Part shown: positions 46,373 through 54,657 of the stretch, piece by piece
Position numbering within the stretch: position 1 is the first letter of the stretch
Layout of the letters: each line of letters begins with the position of its first letter
Origin: Bacteroidota bacterium
Lineage (GTDB): Bacteria; Bacteroidota; Bacteroidia; Chitinophagales; Chitinophagaceae
Direction of reading: 5' to 3'
NCBI GenBank assembly: GCA_947448725.1
Contig: CANFOM010000014.1
Location: forward strand, 1 to 64,000
Length of the DNA: 64,000 nucleotides
Notes under the pieces: model-generated
The model's database searches: none
Seen by the model: the letters and a program-made list of their open reading frames with translations, nothing else
What the model was told of the DNA's origin: nothing
Position numbers and translations under genes: made by a program

Positions 46373-47320
46373 TTAACTATTGAACCCTAATATCTCTTCT
46401 ACTAAATAAGTGTTTCTATCAGGTGCATTTCTGTTCACCAATTCAGCAATAAATCCAGCTAAAAATAATTGAACCCCAATAATCATTGCTGTAATGGCAA
46501 TAAAGAAGGTAGGTTTATTGGTCACAGCATAATTAGCATCTAGTATTTTATCAAATAGGATGGTTCCCGCCGAAATAAATCCAATGAGGAAAAATAAAGT
46601 ACCCACTAACCCAAAAAGTTGCATGGGCTTTTTCCCAAACTTTGATAAAAACTGAATGGTCATTAAATCTAAAAAGCCATTTACAAAACGCTCCCAACCA
46701 AATTTCGTCGTTCCATATTTTCGGGCTTGATGCACCACTACTTTCTCGCCAATTTTTTTGAATCCCGCCCACTTAGCCAAAATAGGGATATACCTATGCA
46801 TCTCACCAAACACTTCAATGCTTTTGATTACTTTTAATTGATAGGCCTTAATTCCACAATTAAAATCGTGTAAAACAATACCAGAACTTTTTCTAGCTAC
46901 GGCATTGTATATTTTTGACGGTATGTTTTTTGTAAAAGTATTATCATATCTTTTCTTTTTCCAGCCACTCACTAAATGATAACCTTCCTGAACAATCATA
47001 TCATACAATTCAGGAATCTCATCCGGAGAGTCTTGCAAGTCTGCATCCATGGTAATGACCACATCTCCTTGGGCCAATTTAAAGCCTTCGTTTAAAGCTG
47101 CAGATTTACCGTAATTACGTTGAAACTTAATTCCTTTTAAATGGGGATATTGAACTCTTAAATTTGAAATCGTTTCCCAGCTATTGTCATCACTACCATC
47201 ATCTACCATAATCACTTCATAAGAATAGTTATGGGTATTCATTACTCGATCAATCCACTGCATTAATTCAGGTAAGGAATCGGCTTCATTTAATAATGGT
47301 ATAATAACAGAAATTTGCAT
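46373..47320 (-). CDS. Membrane GT2 (polyprenyl-phosphate sugar transferase type)
   Basis: A 315-residue protein. The GT2 domain has VIIPLLNEADSLPEL, VDDGSDDNSW and DADLQDSPDEIPEL. Two C-terminal membrane helices (residues about 232-295) match the ArnC/GtrB/DPM-type architecture. It probably loads a sugar onto polyprenyl phosphate for use outside the membrane. It lies between the GT4 and DUF4199 genes. Confidence 0.87.
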   Translation of the reverse strand: MQISVIIPLLNEADSLPELMQWIDRVMNTHNYSYEVIMVDDGSDDNSWETISNLRVQYPHLKGIKFQRNYGKSAALNEGFKLAQGDVVITMDADLQDSPDEIPELYDMIVQEGYHLVSGWKKKRYDNTFTKNIPSKIYNAVARKSSGIVLHDFNCGIKAYQLKVIKSIEVFGEMHRYIPILAKWAGFKKIGEKVVVHQARKYGTTKFGWERFVNGFLDLMTIQFLSKFGKKPMQLFGLVGTLFFLIGFISAGTILFDKILDANYAVTNKPTFFIAITAMIIGVQLFLAGFIAELVNRNAPDRNTYLVEEILGFNS

Positions 47321-47329
47321 GTTGAATTA

Positions 47330-47851
47330 TTAAGCAGTAGGAGTGTTAAATGGATCTACTGGATTTTTTTTAGCTATACCTGCTCCAATCAAAGAAGCAA
47401 CGGCACCCATAAATCCAGTACCTAATATGGTTCCACCAATGGCAAAAGGCATAAAGAATTTTTTAGTCATGGTTATGGCTTGCTCAATCATCTCATCGGT
47501 CATTTTTGGATTTTTCTCCATTTGTTTTCTAGAAATATCTATGATTTTATCTACCATGTCTGGAAATAACAATTTAAACGCAAGCACTGTGTAAATAGTC
47601 GTAATAACAATTACGACCGCGGTGGTTTTAAACCCATGTGCAAATAAATTACCAAAAGTTACGTGGTTATTGTTTTGATTGGCATATAAGATGTTGCCGT
47701 AAATTAATCCTCCCATTAAAATGGCAGTATTGATCCAATTTAACCAAGTAATTTCATATAAATTAAACACATAAACAACTATGCTAAATATAATTGATAA
47801 TGCACTTAACATTAATCCTTTAACGATATGCGTTGTAACTTTAGTTTCCAT
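47330..47851 (-). CDS. DUF4199 membrane protein
   Basis: A 173-residue protein with four hydrophobic helices (residues about 14-32, 38-58, 76-95 and 133-157). It fits the Bacteroidota-specific DUF4199 family, often found beside GT2 genes as here (9-bp gap). The function is unknown. Confidence 0.82.
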   Translation of the reverse strand: METKVTTHIVKGLMLSALSIIFSIVVYVFNLYEITWLNWINTAILMGGLIYGNILYANQNNNHVTFGNLFAHGFKTTAVVIVITTIYTVLAFKLLFPDMVDKIIDISRKQMEKNPKMTDEMIEQAITMTKKFFMPFAIGGTILGTGFMGAVASLIGAGIAKKNPVDPFNTPTA

Positions 47852-47865
47852 TATATATTTTTTGA

Positions 47866-49131
47866 TTATTTATTTAAATTGATCGAACCCTTTGAAAGAC
47901 TTCCCAAAATTTTACCATTTAATTTAATGTCCCAAAAAGGAGAGTTGGCCGATTTGCTTTTAGAATTTGACTTTGAAATTTGGGTAATTTCTTTTTTACT
48001 AAACAGGGTTAGTTCTGCAATAGCCCCTTCGTCAATGGCAGCAGAAGCGAGTCCAAATATATTTCTCGTATTGGTGGAAAATAATTCAGCCAAACGTTGT
48101 TCTGTTAATTTAGGTAGCAAGTGATGTAGGGTAGCAAAACTTGTTTCAATACATGCTATTCCCGCTTTTGCATTTTCAAATTCAATGGTTTTACCATCCC
48201 AATCCTGCGGCATATGATGTGAACTAATACAATCCACCACACCAGTTTCTATCGCAGCCAATAAAGCTTTCTGATCTGCTTTAGTTCTTAATGGTGGGAA
48301 AACTTTTAATAAAGTATCGTAATCTTTTAAATCATCCTCCGTGAAAAATAAATGATAAGGCGTTACGCTACAAGTAATTTGTAATCCCTCTTTTTTTGCA
48401 TTGGCGATTAAAGCAATACCTTTTGCGGTACTTACACCTGTAATATGCAATTTGGATTGCGTGTATTTAAGTAATTCAATATCTCTTGAAATAATTAATT
48501 CTTCTGCTATGGCTGGTATGCCAGGTAATCCCAATTTAGTGGATAGGATACCTTCATTCATCAATCCTAAACTGCCTAAGCTTTTATCAATAGGCATTTG
48601 AATCACCACACCATCAAAAGCTTTTACATATTGTAGCGCTTTTAAAAATAAGAGGGTAGATTGAACTGGATACAAACCATCACTAAAAGCAATCGCTCCA
48701 TTGTTATGCATGTCAATCATTTCTGCTAAATCTTTGCCTTCTACTTTTTTGGAAAGTGCACCGATGGGTAAAACATGAATAGGTAAATCCTGACTATGTT
48801 GTTTGATATAAGTAACCTGAGATTTATTATCAATCACTGGTTGTGTATTGGGTAGGACAAATACAGTTGTAAATCCACCATTTTGAGCTGCAGCAGCTCC
48901 TGTGGTTAAAGTTTCTCTATGTTCCATTCCTGGATCGCAAAATTGTACAAAAGGATCTACAAAACCAGGGCTTACTATAGCATTCGCTAATTCAACTACT
49001 TGATCTGCTTTACCAGTATATTTTTCGATGATGGAAACGATTTGATCGTCTTGTATTAAAATGTCTCTAACCAACCCGTTATGAGGCGACCTTGGATCTG
49101 CAATTTTGACTTGTCTTAGAAGAATTGTCAT
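47866..49131 (-). CDS. Dihydroorotase-like protein lacking the metal ligands (PyrX type)
   Basis: A 421-residue amidohydrolase-fold protein from the ATG at 49131 (MTILLRQVKIADPRS); a longer reading starts with sequence unlike the family. The overall frame is clearly dihydroorotase: SPGFVD, GGFTTVFVLPNTQP, LGLPGIPAIAEEL and KVFPPLRT. The metal and catalytic positions are changed: HxH is F61-V-Q63, the SHCED histidine is absent (IQMPID), HVST is GVST, and the TDHAPH motif reads SHHMPQ. It is therefore expected to be inactive, perhaps supporting aspartate transcarbamoylase as PyrX does in pseudomonads. The gene is 15 bp from DUF4199. Confidence 0.82.
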   Translation of the reverse strand: MTILLRQVKIADPRSPHNGLVRDILIQDDQIVSIIEKYTGKADQVVELANAIVSPGFVDPFVQFCDPGMEHRETLTTGAAAAQNGGFTTVFVLPNTQPVIDNKSQVTYIKQHSQDLPIHVLPIGALSKKVEGKDLAEMIDMHNNGAIAFSDGLYPVQSTLLFLKALQYVKAFDGVVIQMPIDKSLGSLGLMNEGILSTKLGLPGIPAIAEELIISRDIELLKYTQSKLHITGVSTAKGIALIANAKKEGLQITCSVTPYHLFFTEDDLKDYDTLLKVFPPLRTKADQKALLAAIETGVVDCISSHHMPQDWDGKTIEFENAKAGIACIETSFATLHHLLPKLTEQRLAELFSTNTRNIFGLASAAIDEGAIAELTLFSKKEITQISKSNSKSKSANSPFWDIKLNGKILGSLSKGSINLNK

Positions 49132-49182
49132 CAGGTCAATAATAATTTGAATGCAATATACCTCGATTTTTCTATTTAGGGT

Positions 49183-49190
49183 TATATTTG
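49183..49190 (+). promoter_or_regulatory. -7 promoter box of tRNA-Pro
   Basis: A perfect TATATTTG box, giving a start near 49194 and a leader of nearly 60 bases before the tRNA. No clear -33 TTTG stands at 19-21 bases. Confidence 0.5.
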
Positions 49191-49209
49191 CACCCAAAAT
49201 CCTGGGTTT

Positions 49210-49230
49210 TTAGACTCAAAATCAGTCTAA
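49210..49230 (+). other. Perfect 7-bp hairpin in the tRNA-Pro leader
   Basis: TTAGACT (49210-49216) pairs perfectly with AGTCTAA (49224-49230) around the 7-base loop CAAAATC. It lies between the predicted start of transcription and the tRNA. Its left half resembles a tRNA-Leu(CAA) anticodon arm (TAGACTCAAAATC). Function unknown. Confidence 0.5.
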
Positions 49231-49250
49231 TAGGTCAAAAATTGAGGTAT

Positions 49251-49327
49251 CGGGTGGTAGCGCAGTCCGGTAGCGTACACGTCTGGGGGGCGTGTGGTCG
49301 CAGGTTCAAATCCTGTTCACCCGACCA
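49251..49327 (+). tRNA. tRNA-Pro (anticodon GGG), island attachment site
   Basis: The acceptor arm CGGGTGG (49251-49257) pairs with TCACCCG (49317-49323), A49324 is the discriminator base, and CCA is encoded at 49325-49327. The anticodon loop CTGGGGG gives anticodon GGG (proline). The T arm contains GGTTCAAATCC. The base composition and gene content change immediately downstream, so its 3' end is the likely integration site. Confidence 0.96.
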
Positions 49328-49335
49328 TATAAAAT

Positions 49336-49385
49336 AAAGCCTTTGTATTACATTGTATTTCAATGTTTTATACAATGGCTTTTTT
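49336..49385 (+). terminator. Terminator after tRNA-Pro at the island edge
   Basis: GCCTTTGTAT (49339-49348) pairs with ATACAATGGC (49370-49379) with one mismatch. An inner stem CATTG/CAATG (49351-49355/49361-49365) closes a five-base loop, and six Ts follow (49380-49385). It is a convincing intrinsic terminator. Confidence 0.82.
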
Positions 49386-49397
49386 CAATAATTGTAC

Positions 49398-49417
49398 ACC
49401 CCACCAATTACCCCACC
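49398..49417 (+). repeat. Two direct repeats ACCCCACC, 12-bp spacing
   Basis: ACCCCACC occurs at 49398-49405 and 49410-49417, about 70 bp from the tRNA end. Short direct repeats at this place are typical of integrase or excisionase arm sites. That role is an inference. Confidence 0.45.
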
Positions 49418-49568
49418 GAAATTAAGGAATTATTGCTTTTTTGGTTTGTATATAATCATTTGAAATTTAATGGTTTAAAAAATCATATACAACCATATTG
49501 ATAAGGAACTAATCTTCAAATATTATGTAAATTCACTGAGAGTTAAAGTGAAAGAGGAATTTCAGACA

Positions 49569-49673
49569 ATGGGAGCATTTATGGGTAAAGGTGAATTTAT
49601 AGGCCCAAAGGGAGGTAAGATTAAAAAGGATAAGGTTGAGGATAAAGTAGAGATGAGTTTAAAAAGAAGATGA
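49569..49673 (+). CDS. Possible short ORF at the island's left end
   Basis: An open frame gives a 34-residue, lysine-rich peptide (MGAFMGKGEFIGPKGGK then charged). The frame is open upstream to 49479 with GTG at 49548 as another start, so it may also be the tail of a decayed gene. No family is recognised. The rest of 49328-49692 holds only the terminator, the direct repeats and AT-rich DNA. Confidence 0.25.
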   Translation: MGAFMGKGEFIGPKGGKIKKDKVEDKVEMSLKRR

Positions 49674-49692
49674 AAGAATTGATTAAATAGAA

Positions 49693-51000
49693 ATGAATAA
49701 AGTTCCTAAATCAAACATCAATGATGTTAAACTATACAAATTTGATACAATTGGTAGAAGGTTTGAATTTTACTATAATGAGGTAAAAGATTCTTACTAT
49801 GTTAATGATTTGATTTTAAATACAAAAACTAATTTAGAAATAAAGATTCGTAAGTATAAGAATTTCAAAGATGTAAAAGAACTACATCAAATTAGATATT
49901 GGTTTCCAACACCACATAACATAGGTAGAAAAGTATATACCAAATCAATATCAGATATTAAATTCAAATTATTTGGAGAGTTTGGAGGAAATGGGGGGTC
50001 TCCAATAAAATTAACTATTAAAGAATGTAAAAGAATAATTAAAAGTAAAAATGAAGAATTAGGGTTCTTTTCATTTACAGATATGAGTAATTCTAATGAT
50101 AAATTACTCAAAAAGGTTCACACTATTTTGAGAGATAATGGTGGGGTATCTAAGTTCAGAGAAATAATAACTGAATTAGGAATAAACACAGAATATTATT
50201 ATAGGGATGATAAGGGAGTATACTTAACTTCAAACTATGAATTCATTTTCTTTACTATTCTACATTTCAATAAAATAAAATATAAATTTGAACCATTCAA
50301 AATAGGAACTTTTGAACCCGACTTCTATATTCCAAAACAAAAAATATTGATTGAAATATTAGGTTTAACTACGCGCGATTATTATTTAAAAAGAACAAAA
50401 GAAAAAGAAAAATTATATATTGCTGAAGGGTTTAATTACAAACCAATAGTAGTTGATAGGCATCATCCGAGAGAATCAATTTTTAAAAGGTGTGAAGAAA
50501 TATTTGGAAAACTGAGACTTCCAAATTATACAGAATATAATAAAAAATACATTCAAACATCAATTGAATTTAATGAGCAACTAAAAAGATATTTAACTCA
50601 AATAAATGAAGGGAAATTAAAAGTATCTGTAAAAATTGATAAAAGTGGATTTAGAGAAAAATACAGAAAATACTATGATTATGTAATGAATAACTATGGG
50701 ACAATTCAGATAGGAATTAAAGAATTGGTTGGTATCCCATCTACAAAATTCAAAAGTGTAAAAATAGAACAATATTGGATGAATATTGATTATGTAAAAG
50801 ATGAGTTAGAAAATGTATTTAAAAATGAACTTAGGATTCCTACAAAAAGAGAAACATATATTAAATTTAGAAAGAAGTATAATATATGGAATCTTTATAG
50901 GTTTTGGGGTGAAAAATCATTGTTAAAAGGTGGAGAATTTTACGAATTCATTAAAAAATTAAAATTGAAATATGAGAAGCCCAAAATGGTTAAGAGATGA
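49693..51000 (+). CDS. Putative PD-(D/E)XK-like nuclease with homing-endonuclease-style tail
   Basis: A 435-residue basic protein of unrecognised family. Residues 180-255 have the layout of a Vsr/DUF559-like nuclease core: E183 in a helix (SNYEFIFFTIL), P209-D210 (EPDFYIP), E221 (ILIEILG) and a lysine-rich helix (K233-K240). The classical lysine after the glutamate is replaced by leucine, so the lysine may come from the helix. The C-terminal part (IPTKRETYIKFRKKYN, then WNLYRFWGE-like) resembles the homing-endonuclease-associated repeat. Its end overlaps the HNH gene by 29 bp. Restriction, defence or homing roles are all possible. Confidence 0.55.
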   Translation: MNKVPKSNINDVKLYKFDTIGRRFEFYYNEVKDSYYVNDLILNTKTNLEIKIRKYKNFKDVKELHQIRYWFPTPHNIGRKVYTKSISDIKFKLFGEFGGNGGSPIKLTIKECKRIIKSKNEELGFFSFTDMSNSNDKLLKKVHTILRDNGGVSKFREIITELGINTEYYYRDDKGVYLTSNYEFIFFTILHFNKIKYKFEPFKIGTFEPDFYIPKQKILIEILGLTTRDYYLKRTKEKEKLYIAEGFNYKPIVVDRHHPRESIFKRCEEIFGKLRLPNYTEYNKKYIQTSIEFNEQLKRYLTQINEGKLKVSVKIDKSGFREKYRKYYDYVMNNYGTIQIGIKELVGIPSTKFKSVKIEQYWMNIDYVKDELENVFKNELRIPTKRETYIKFRKKYNIWNLYRFWGEKSLLKGGEFYEFIKKLKLKYEKPKMVKR

Positions 51001-51679
51001 GATTATACTATGTTTAGATTTATACCTAAACCATAATGGGAATAAGATTCAAAAGAATGACCCAAAGGTTGCAGAACTATCAGATACCCTTAATAAACTC
51101 CCAATTGTTTCCAATAAGGTTGAGTTTGAAAAGTTTAGGAATGAGAATGGAGTTATAATGAAATTGGGGAATTTTAAACAATGGGACCCTACATATATAG
51201 GTAAGGGATTAGGTGGGGGTAGTAAGTTAGATGAGGAGGTATTTAATGAGTTCTTCAATCAAAGAGAGTTATTAGGTGAATTAGCAAAAGGGATTAAATC
51301 TTTAACTAATAATGAAGAAATATCATCAGAAATTAGGGAAATGGATGAGGATGAAGAAAGTAATGATAGGAAAGAAGGGAAGGTTCTATACAAATATCAC
51401 AGATACAGAGAAAGAAACTCAAAGGTTATAGAGGATAAGAAAAAGCAGTTCGTAAAGGAAAATGGGAGTTTATATTGTGAAAATTGTGGGTTTAACTATT
51501 CAAAGGTATATGGTAAGATAGGGGATGGGTTTATTGAGGCACATCATATAGTTCCATTACATAAGTTGGATGGGGAGACTAAAACAACTGAAAAGGATTT
51601 GATATTACTTTGTGCTAATTGCCATAGGATGATTCACAAAGTTGATGATTTAGATTTGAGTAAGATTAAAATTAATTAA
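50972..51679 (+). CDS. HNH endonuclease
   Basis: A 235-residue protein. The N-terminal part (residues 1-95, opening WLRDEIILCLDLYL, later GVIMKLGNF and DPTYIGKGLGGG) matches a domain often fused to HNH nucleases. Residues 165-225 form the HNH domain: zinc pairs C169/C172 and C214/C217, catalytic H191/H192 (IEAHHIVPL) and H222 (CHRMIH). It cuts double-stranded DNA in family members such as McrA-like proteins. It is translationally coupled to the preceding nuclease-like gene. Confidence 0.85.
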   Translation: MRSPKWLRDEIILCLDLYLNHNGNKIQKNDPKVAELSDTLNKLPIVSNKVEFEKFRNENGVIMKLGNFKQWDPTYIGKGLGGGSKLDEEVFNEFFNQRELLGELAKGIKSLTNNEEISSEIREMDEDEESNDRKEGKVLYKYHRYRERNSKVIEDKKKQFVKENGSLYCENCGFNYSKVYGKIGDGFIEAHHIVPLHKLDGETKTTEKDLILLCANCHRMIHKVDDLDLSKIKIN

Positions 51680-51681
51680 TT

Positions 51682-52275
51682 ATGAATAAGACTAAATTTA
51701 AATATTTAAATTTCAGAAAAAATATAATTATTAATATAATTAAATTATCAGTTTTATTTATATTAATATTAAATTTTAGATTTGTATCATTTGCACAACA
51801 AAATAATGAATTGAAGGATTGGGCGAAGTTTGAATTGAGTACTTATTTTTATGATAATTTAGAAAGGAACAAAAATTTTGAATTAATCAAATGTGAACAA
51901 CGTGGTTTTCAATTTAATGGTAAATACTTAGTTATCTTTAATACAAATTGTATTAAAGATAAGAGAGAACTCATTATTTATTTCATTGATTTAAAAGAAC
52001 TAACTTCTATTAGATTTGATAGCGTGAATATGAAATTAGATTTCGAATCAAATAAAATATTATATAAAGATATAAGCGATAAAGAAAATTTGAGTTTACT
52101 ATTTTCCAATGTACTTTCAAATAAAATGGGTAATTTAAAAACAATATTTAATTTATCAATTTCAACAAATAATAAAGATATTTTTCATAATAATATACAT
52201 AAAAGGTTAGTAAATGGGTTATACAAAATTTCTAAATCATATGGAAGTTCTGTTGTAATCGATGATTTATTTTGA
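51682..52275 (+). CDS. Unrecognised exported protein, 197 aa
   Basis: An N-terminal hydrophobic segment (about residues 15-40, ending VSFAQQ) is a signal peptide or signal anchor. The rest is a mixed, strand-and-helix polypeptide with two cysteines (EQ neighbour C71 and NTNC). No family is recognised. The very AT-rich coding sequence differs from the HNH gene that ends 2 bp upstream. It begins a set of three small exported-type genes. Confidence 0.55.
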   Translation: MNKTKFKYLNFRKNIIINIIKLSVLFILILNFRFVSFAQQNNELKDWAKFELSTYFYDNLERNKNFELIKCEQRGFQFNGKYLVIFNTNCIKDKRELIIYFIDLKELTSIRFDSVNMKLDFESNKILYKDISDKENLSLLFSNVLSNKMGNLKTIFNLSISTNNKDIFHNNIHKRLVNGLYKISKSYGSSVVIDDLF

Positions 52276-52295
52276 CATTTAAAATTTAAAAAAAT

Positions 52296-52688
52296 ATGAT
52301 AGGATATATAGTATATTTTATTTTAGGGATTTTGGTTTATTATGTTTATCATTTATTAGATTTAAATGTAACTAATGAACAACCTATACCCATAGATAAT
52401 AAGATTAAATATAGGAATATAAAATATTATACTAATGGAATTGAAATCCCATTATCTTTTAGAAAAGAATATAGAATTGTATTAAATAGCTATTCTGATG
52501 AAATTGTTACCAAATCTCAAATAGAATCTAATTATATTGATTTGATTGGAAGTGATACCGAATTGGTAAGGACCGTTTTAAATCAAACTACTAAAATAAG
52601 AACTGAATTCGTATATGATAGTGAAGTGTTCTATTTAGCAAAGGAGTATTTGATTAATGAGAATGAATATTTAACTAATTTGAATTAA
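52296..52688 (+). CDS. Unrecognised single-pass membrane protein, 130 aa
   Basis: Residues 2-20 (IGYIVYFILGILVYYVYHL) form one membrane helix; the rest is soluble and charged. No family was recognised. It lies 20 bp after the preceding exported protein and 10 bp before the next. Confidence 0.5.
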   Translation: MIGYIVYFILGILVYYVYHLLDLNVTNEQPIPIDNKIKYRNIKYYTNGIEIPLSFRKEYRIVLNSYSDEIVTKSQIESNYIDLIGSDTELVRTVLNQTTKIRTEFVYDSEVFYLAKEYLINENEYLTNLN

Positions 52689-52698
52689 AATTAATAAA

Positions 52699-53418
52699 GT
52701 GAAAAATAAATTAAAACTAATTATATTCTTTATTTCCCTTACTACATCATTTCCTTTATTTAGTCAAAATGCACTAATATATAATGTTAGCAATACTAAA
52801 ATTATAGTTCCAAATGATTTAAATCTTTTCAAATTAGATGAAACTTTTACAAAAACATATAAAACAAAGACAACTGAAAATATTGCAACTTTTACATTTG
52901 AGAAAGATGTTTTAGATAATCACATAATTCTTTATTCTAACAATAATAGTTCAGAACGTAAGTCAGATTATAAAACATTACAAATGCTTAAAGATTATTA
53001 TTTAAAAAAGGGATTTGACCCTTTGAAAAATGCTACTGAAGAAGAAATGATTAATATGTTTATTGGAGTGAAAGAAATTATAAAAACATTGTATAAAGGG
53101 GATGACTCAATTATAAAAAATGCATTTACTAATGCAGATTTATTCATAAATAGAAAATTGAGTATAAAGGAGAATTTTAAAAGTGACAAAAAAGGGTTTA
53201 TTTATAATTCAAAAAATGCCTTCTTAGTTCAAACTAATTATATTATAAATGTTGGGGATTTTAGTTTAAAATTTTCAGAATATAGTGGTAATATTATAAT
53301 AAACTCTCACATTTTTGGAATTTCGGCCGTAAATAATACAATCGATTTTGGTTCCTATAATAGAGACCAAAATTCAATTTTAAAATTTATAAAGACTTTA
53401 GAAGCATTGAATAATTAA
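52699..53418 (+). CDS. Unrecognised exported protein, 239 aa
   Basis: It starts at GTG 52699 and has a clear signal peptide (residues 1-22, ending PLFSQN). The mature protein is rich in beta-type alternation with no recognised domain; the segment FSLKFSEYSGNIIINSHIFGIS looks like late strands. A periplasmic or surface location is likely. It converges with the multi-pass membrane protein 5 bp away. Confidence 0.55.
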   Translation: MKNKLKLIIFFISLTTSFPLFSQNALIYNVSNTKIIVPNDLNLFKLDETFTKTYKTKTTENIATFTFEKDVLDNHIILYSNNNSSERKSDYKTLQMLKDYYLKKGFDPLKNATEEEMINMFIGVKEIIKTLYKGDDSIIKNAFTNADLFINRKLSIKENFKSDKKGFIYNSKNAFLVQTNYIINVGDFSLKFSEYSGNIIINSHIFGISAVNNTIDFGSYNRDQNSILKFIKTLEALNN

Positions 53419-53423
53419 CTTAT

Positions 53424-53936
53424 CTATTTTATATTATAAGTATTTTCAACACTTAATTTTGCCTTTATCTGTTCTTTATAAATCCAACTAAAAAATATTA
53501 AAAGAATAATATAAATAATGAATATAAAAGTTAGTTCTCTGTTATAAGTTTTCTTTGATTCGTTATTATTCTGAGAAACCCAATTTCTTACATCTTTTGT
53601 ATTTATTAAATAAGCAATAATAACTATATTAAATAAAGAGATGATAATTATAACTTTTTGGTATACGTTGTATTGTGGCAAATATTCATAAATCATTCCG
53701 AAAATTGCCATTATTGCAAATCCAATTATAAACTTTCTAATATCCTTAATTTTAATAATATAAAATAAAATTGAAATTTGTAAAAGTATTGGTAAAATTG
53801 AAAATATTATAAATGGGGTAGTAATAAATAGTTTACTCCAATTGGAATAGATATTTATTGATGTAGAATAAAAAGTAATTGCGATTAAAATACCAAAAGC
53901 AATTTTTATGTATTTGTAAGAAATTGGTTCTTTCAT
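53424..53936 (-). CDS. Unrecognised multi-pass membrane protein, 170 aa
   Basis: About five hydrophobic helices (residues 8-27, 38-60, 66-82, 90-110 and 135-152) with short loops and a charged segment near residues 112-132. No family is recognised. It lies 28 bp downstream of the serine recombinase on the same strand and could be cotranscribed with it. Confidence 0.5.
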   Translation of the reverse strand: MKEPISYKYIKIAFGILIAITFYSTSINIYSNWSKLFITTPFIIFSILPILLQISILFYIIKIKDIRKFIIGFAIMAIFGMIYEYLPQYNVYQKVIIIISLFNIVIIAYLINTKDVRNWVSQNNNESKKTYNRELTFIFIIYIILLIFFSWIYKEQIKAKLSVENTYNIK

Positions 53937-53964
53937 AATATTAATTTTGTTTATTAAAACTCAT

Positions 53965-54639
53965 TTATGCTGCTTTTGATTTAACTATATAATCAATTGT
54001 TCCATAATAAAACTTCTTACCACCTCTTTTTGTTTTATATCCCTTTTCATTTAAGAACTTTGCAATCTCATAATTTGAGTAACCTAATTTACTCATTTTT
54101 AGTATCTTTCTCAACATCTTTTGTTCCACATCATTTTGAACCAAACTTCCATCCACCTTATCCCAACCATATAAATCGTTTGAATATGGTTTGTTTGTAA
54201 TTTTTAACCCTTTTAGAACATCTGTAACCCTTTGAGAAGTAATTTCTCTTTCCAATTGACTAAGTGATGACAATATGGTTAAAAAGAACCTTCCATTGGG
54301 GGATGAGGTATCAATACTCTCACTTAAACTGTGAAAGGTTATCCCTTTTTGGTTCATTTTTTCAATTGAGGATAGGGTATCCATTGTATTTCTACTAAAA
54401 CGGCTGAGTGAGTAAACGATAACCCCATCACAACCTCCATTTTCTACTATTTCTAATAACCTCATATATCCCTCTCTTTTGGAGGTTTTCCCACTTACCC
54501 CCTCATCTACTATTTCCTCACTTAGAACCAAATTATGGAGGTCACAGTATTGCTTAATTTTCAATCTTTGGTTGTCAATTGAGTGTCCTTCTAACTGATA
54601 AGATGTGGAACATCTGAGATAAGATACTATTTTGTTCAT
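53965..54639 (-). CDS. Small serine recombinase (resolvase/invertase type)
   Basis: A 224-residue protein from the ATG at 54639 (MNKIVSYLRCSTSYQ). An in-frame ATG further upstream is rejected, as the promoter box lies between. The nucleophile is S11 in RCSTS; the other catalytic arginines sit in YSLSRFSRN (R80, R83) and LSQLEREITSQR. A helix-turn-helix DNA-binding end (NYEIAKFLNEKGYKTKRGG) completes it. Length fits a resolvase or invertase rather than a large integrase. It may resolve dimers or invert DNA in the island. Confidence 0.9.
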   Translation of the reverse strand: MNKIVSYLRCSTSYQLEGHSIDNQRLKIKQYCDLHNLVLSEEIVDEGVSGKTSKREGYMRLLEIVENGGCDGVIVYSLSRFSRNTMDTLSSIEKMNQKGITFHSLSESIDTSSPNGRFFLTILSSLSQLEREITSQRVTDVLKGLKITNKPYSNDLYGWDKVDGSLVQNDVEQKMLRKILKMSKLGYSNYEIAKFLNEKGYKTKRGGKKFYYGTIDYIVKSKAA

Positions 54640-54657
54640 TTTTGTTGATTTTATACC

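Noticed and set aside
47866-49131. Active dihydroorotase (pyrC)
   Set aside because: The metal ligands and catalytic aspartate are absent.
49292-49501. Open frame starting inside tRNA-Pro
   Set aside because: It begins in the T arm, crosses the terminator hairpin and has no family or ribosome-binding site.
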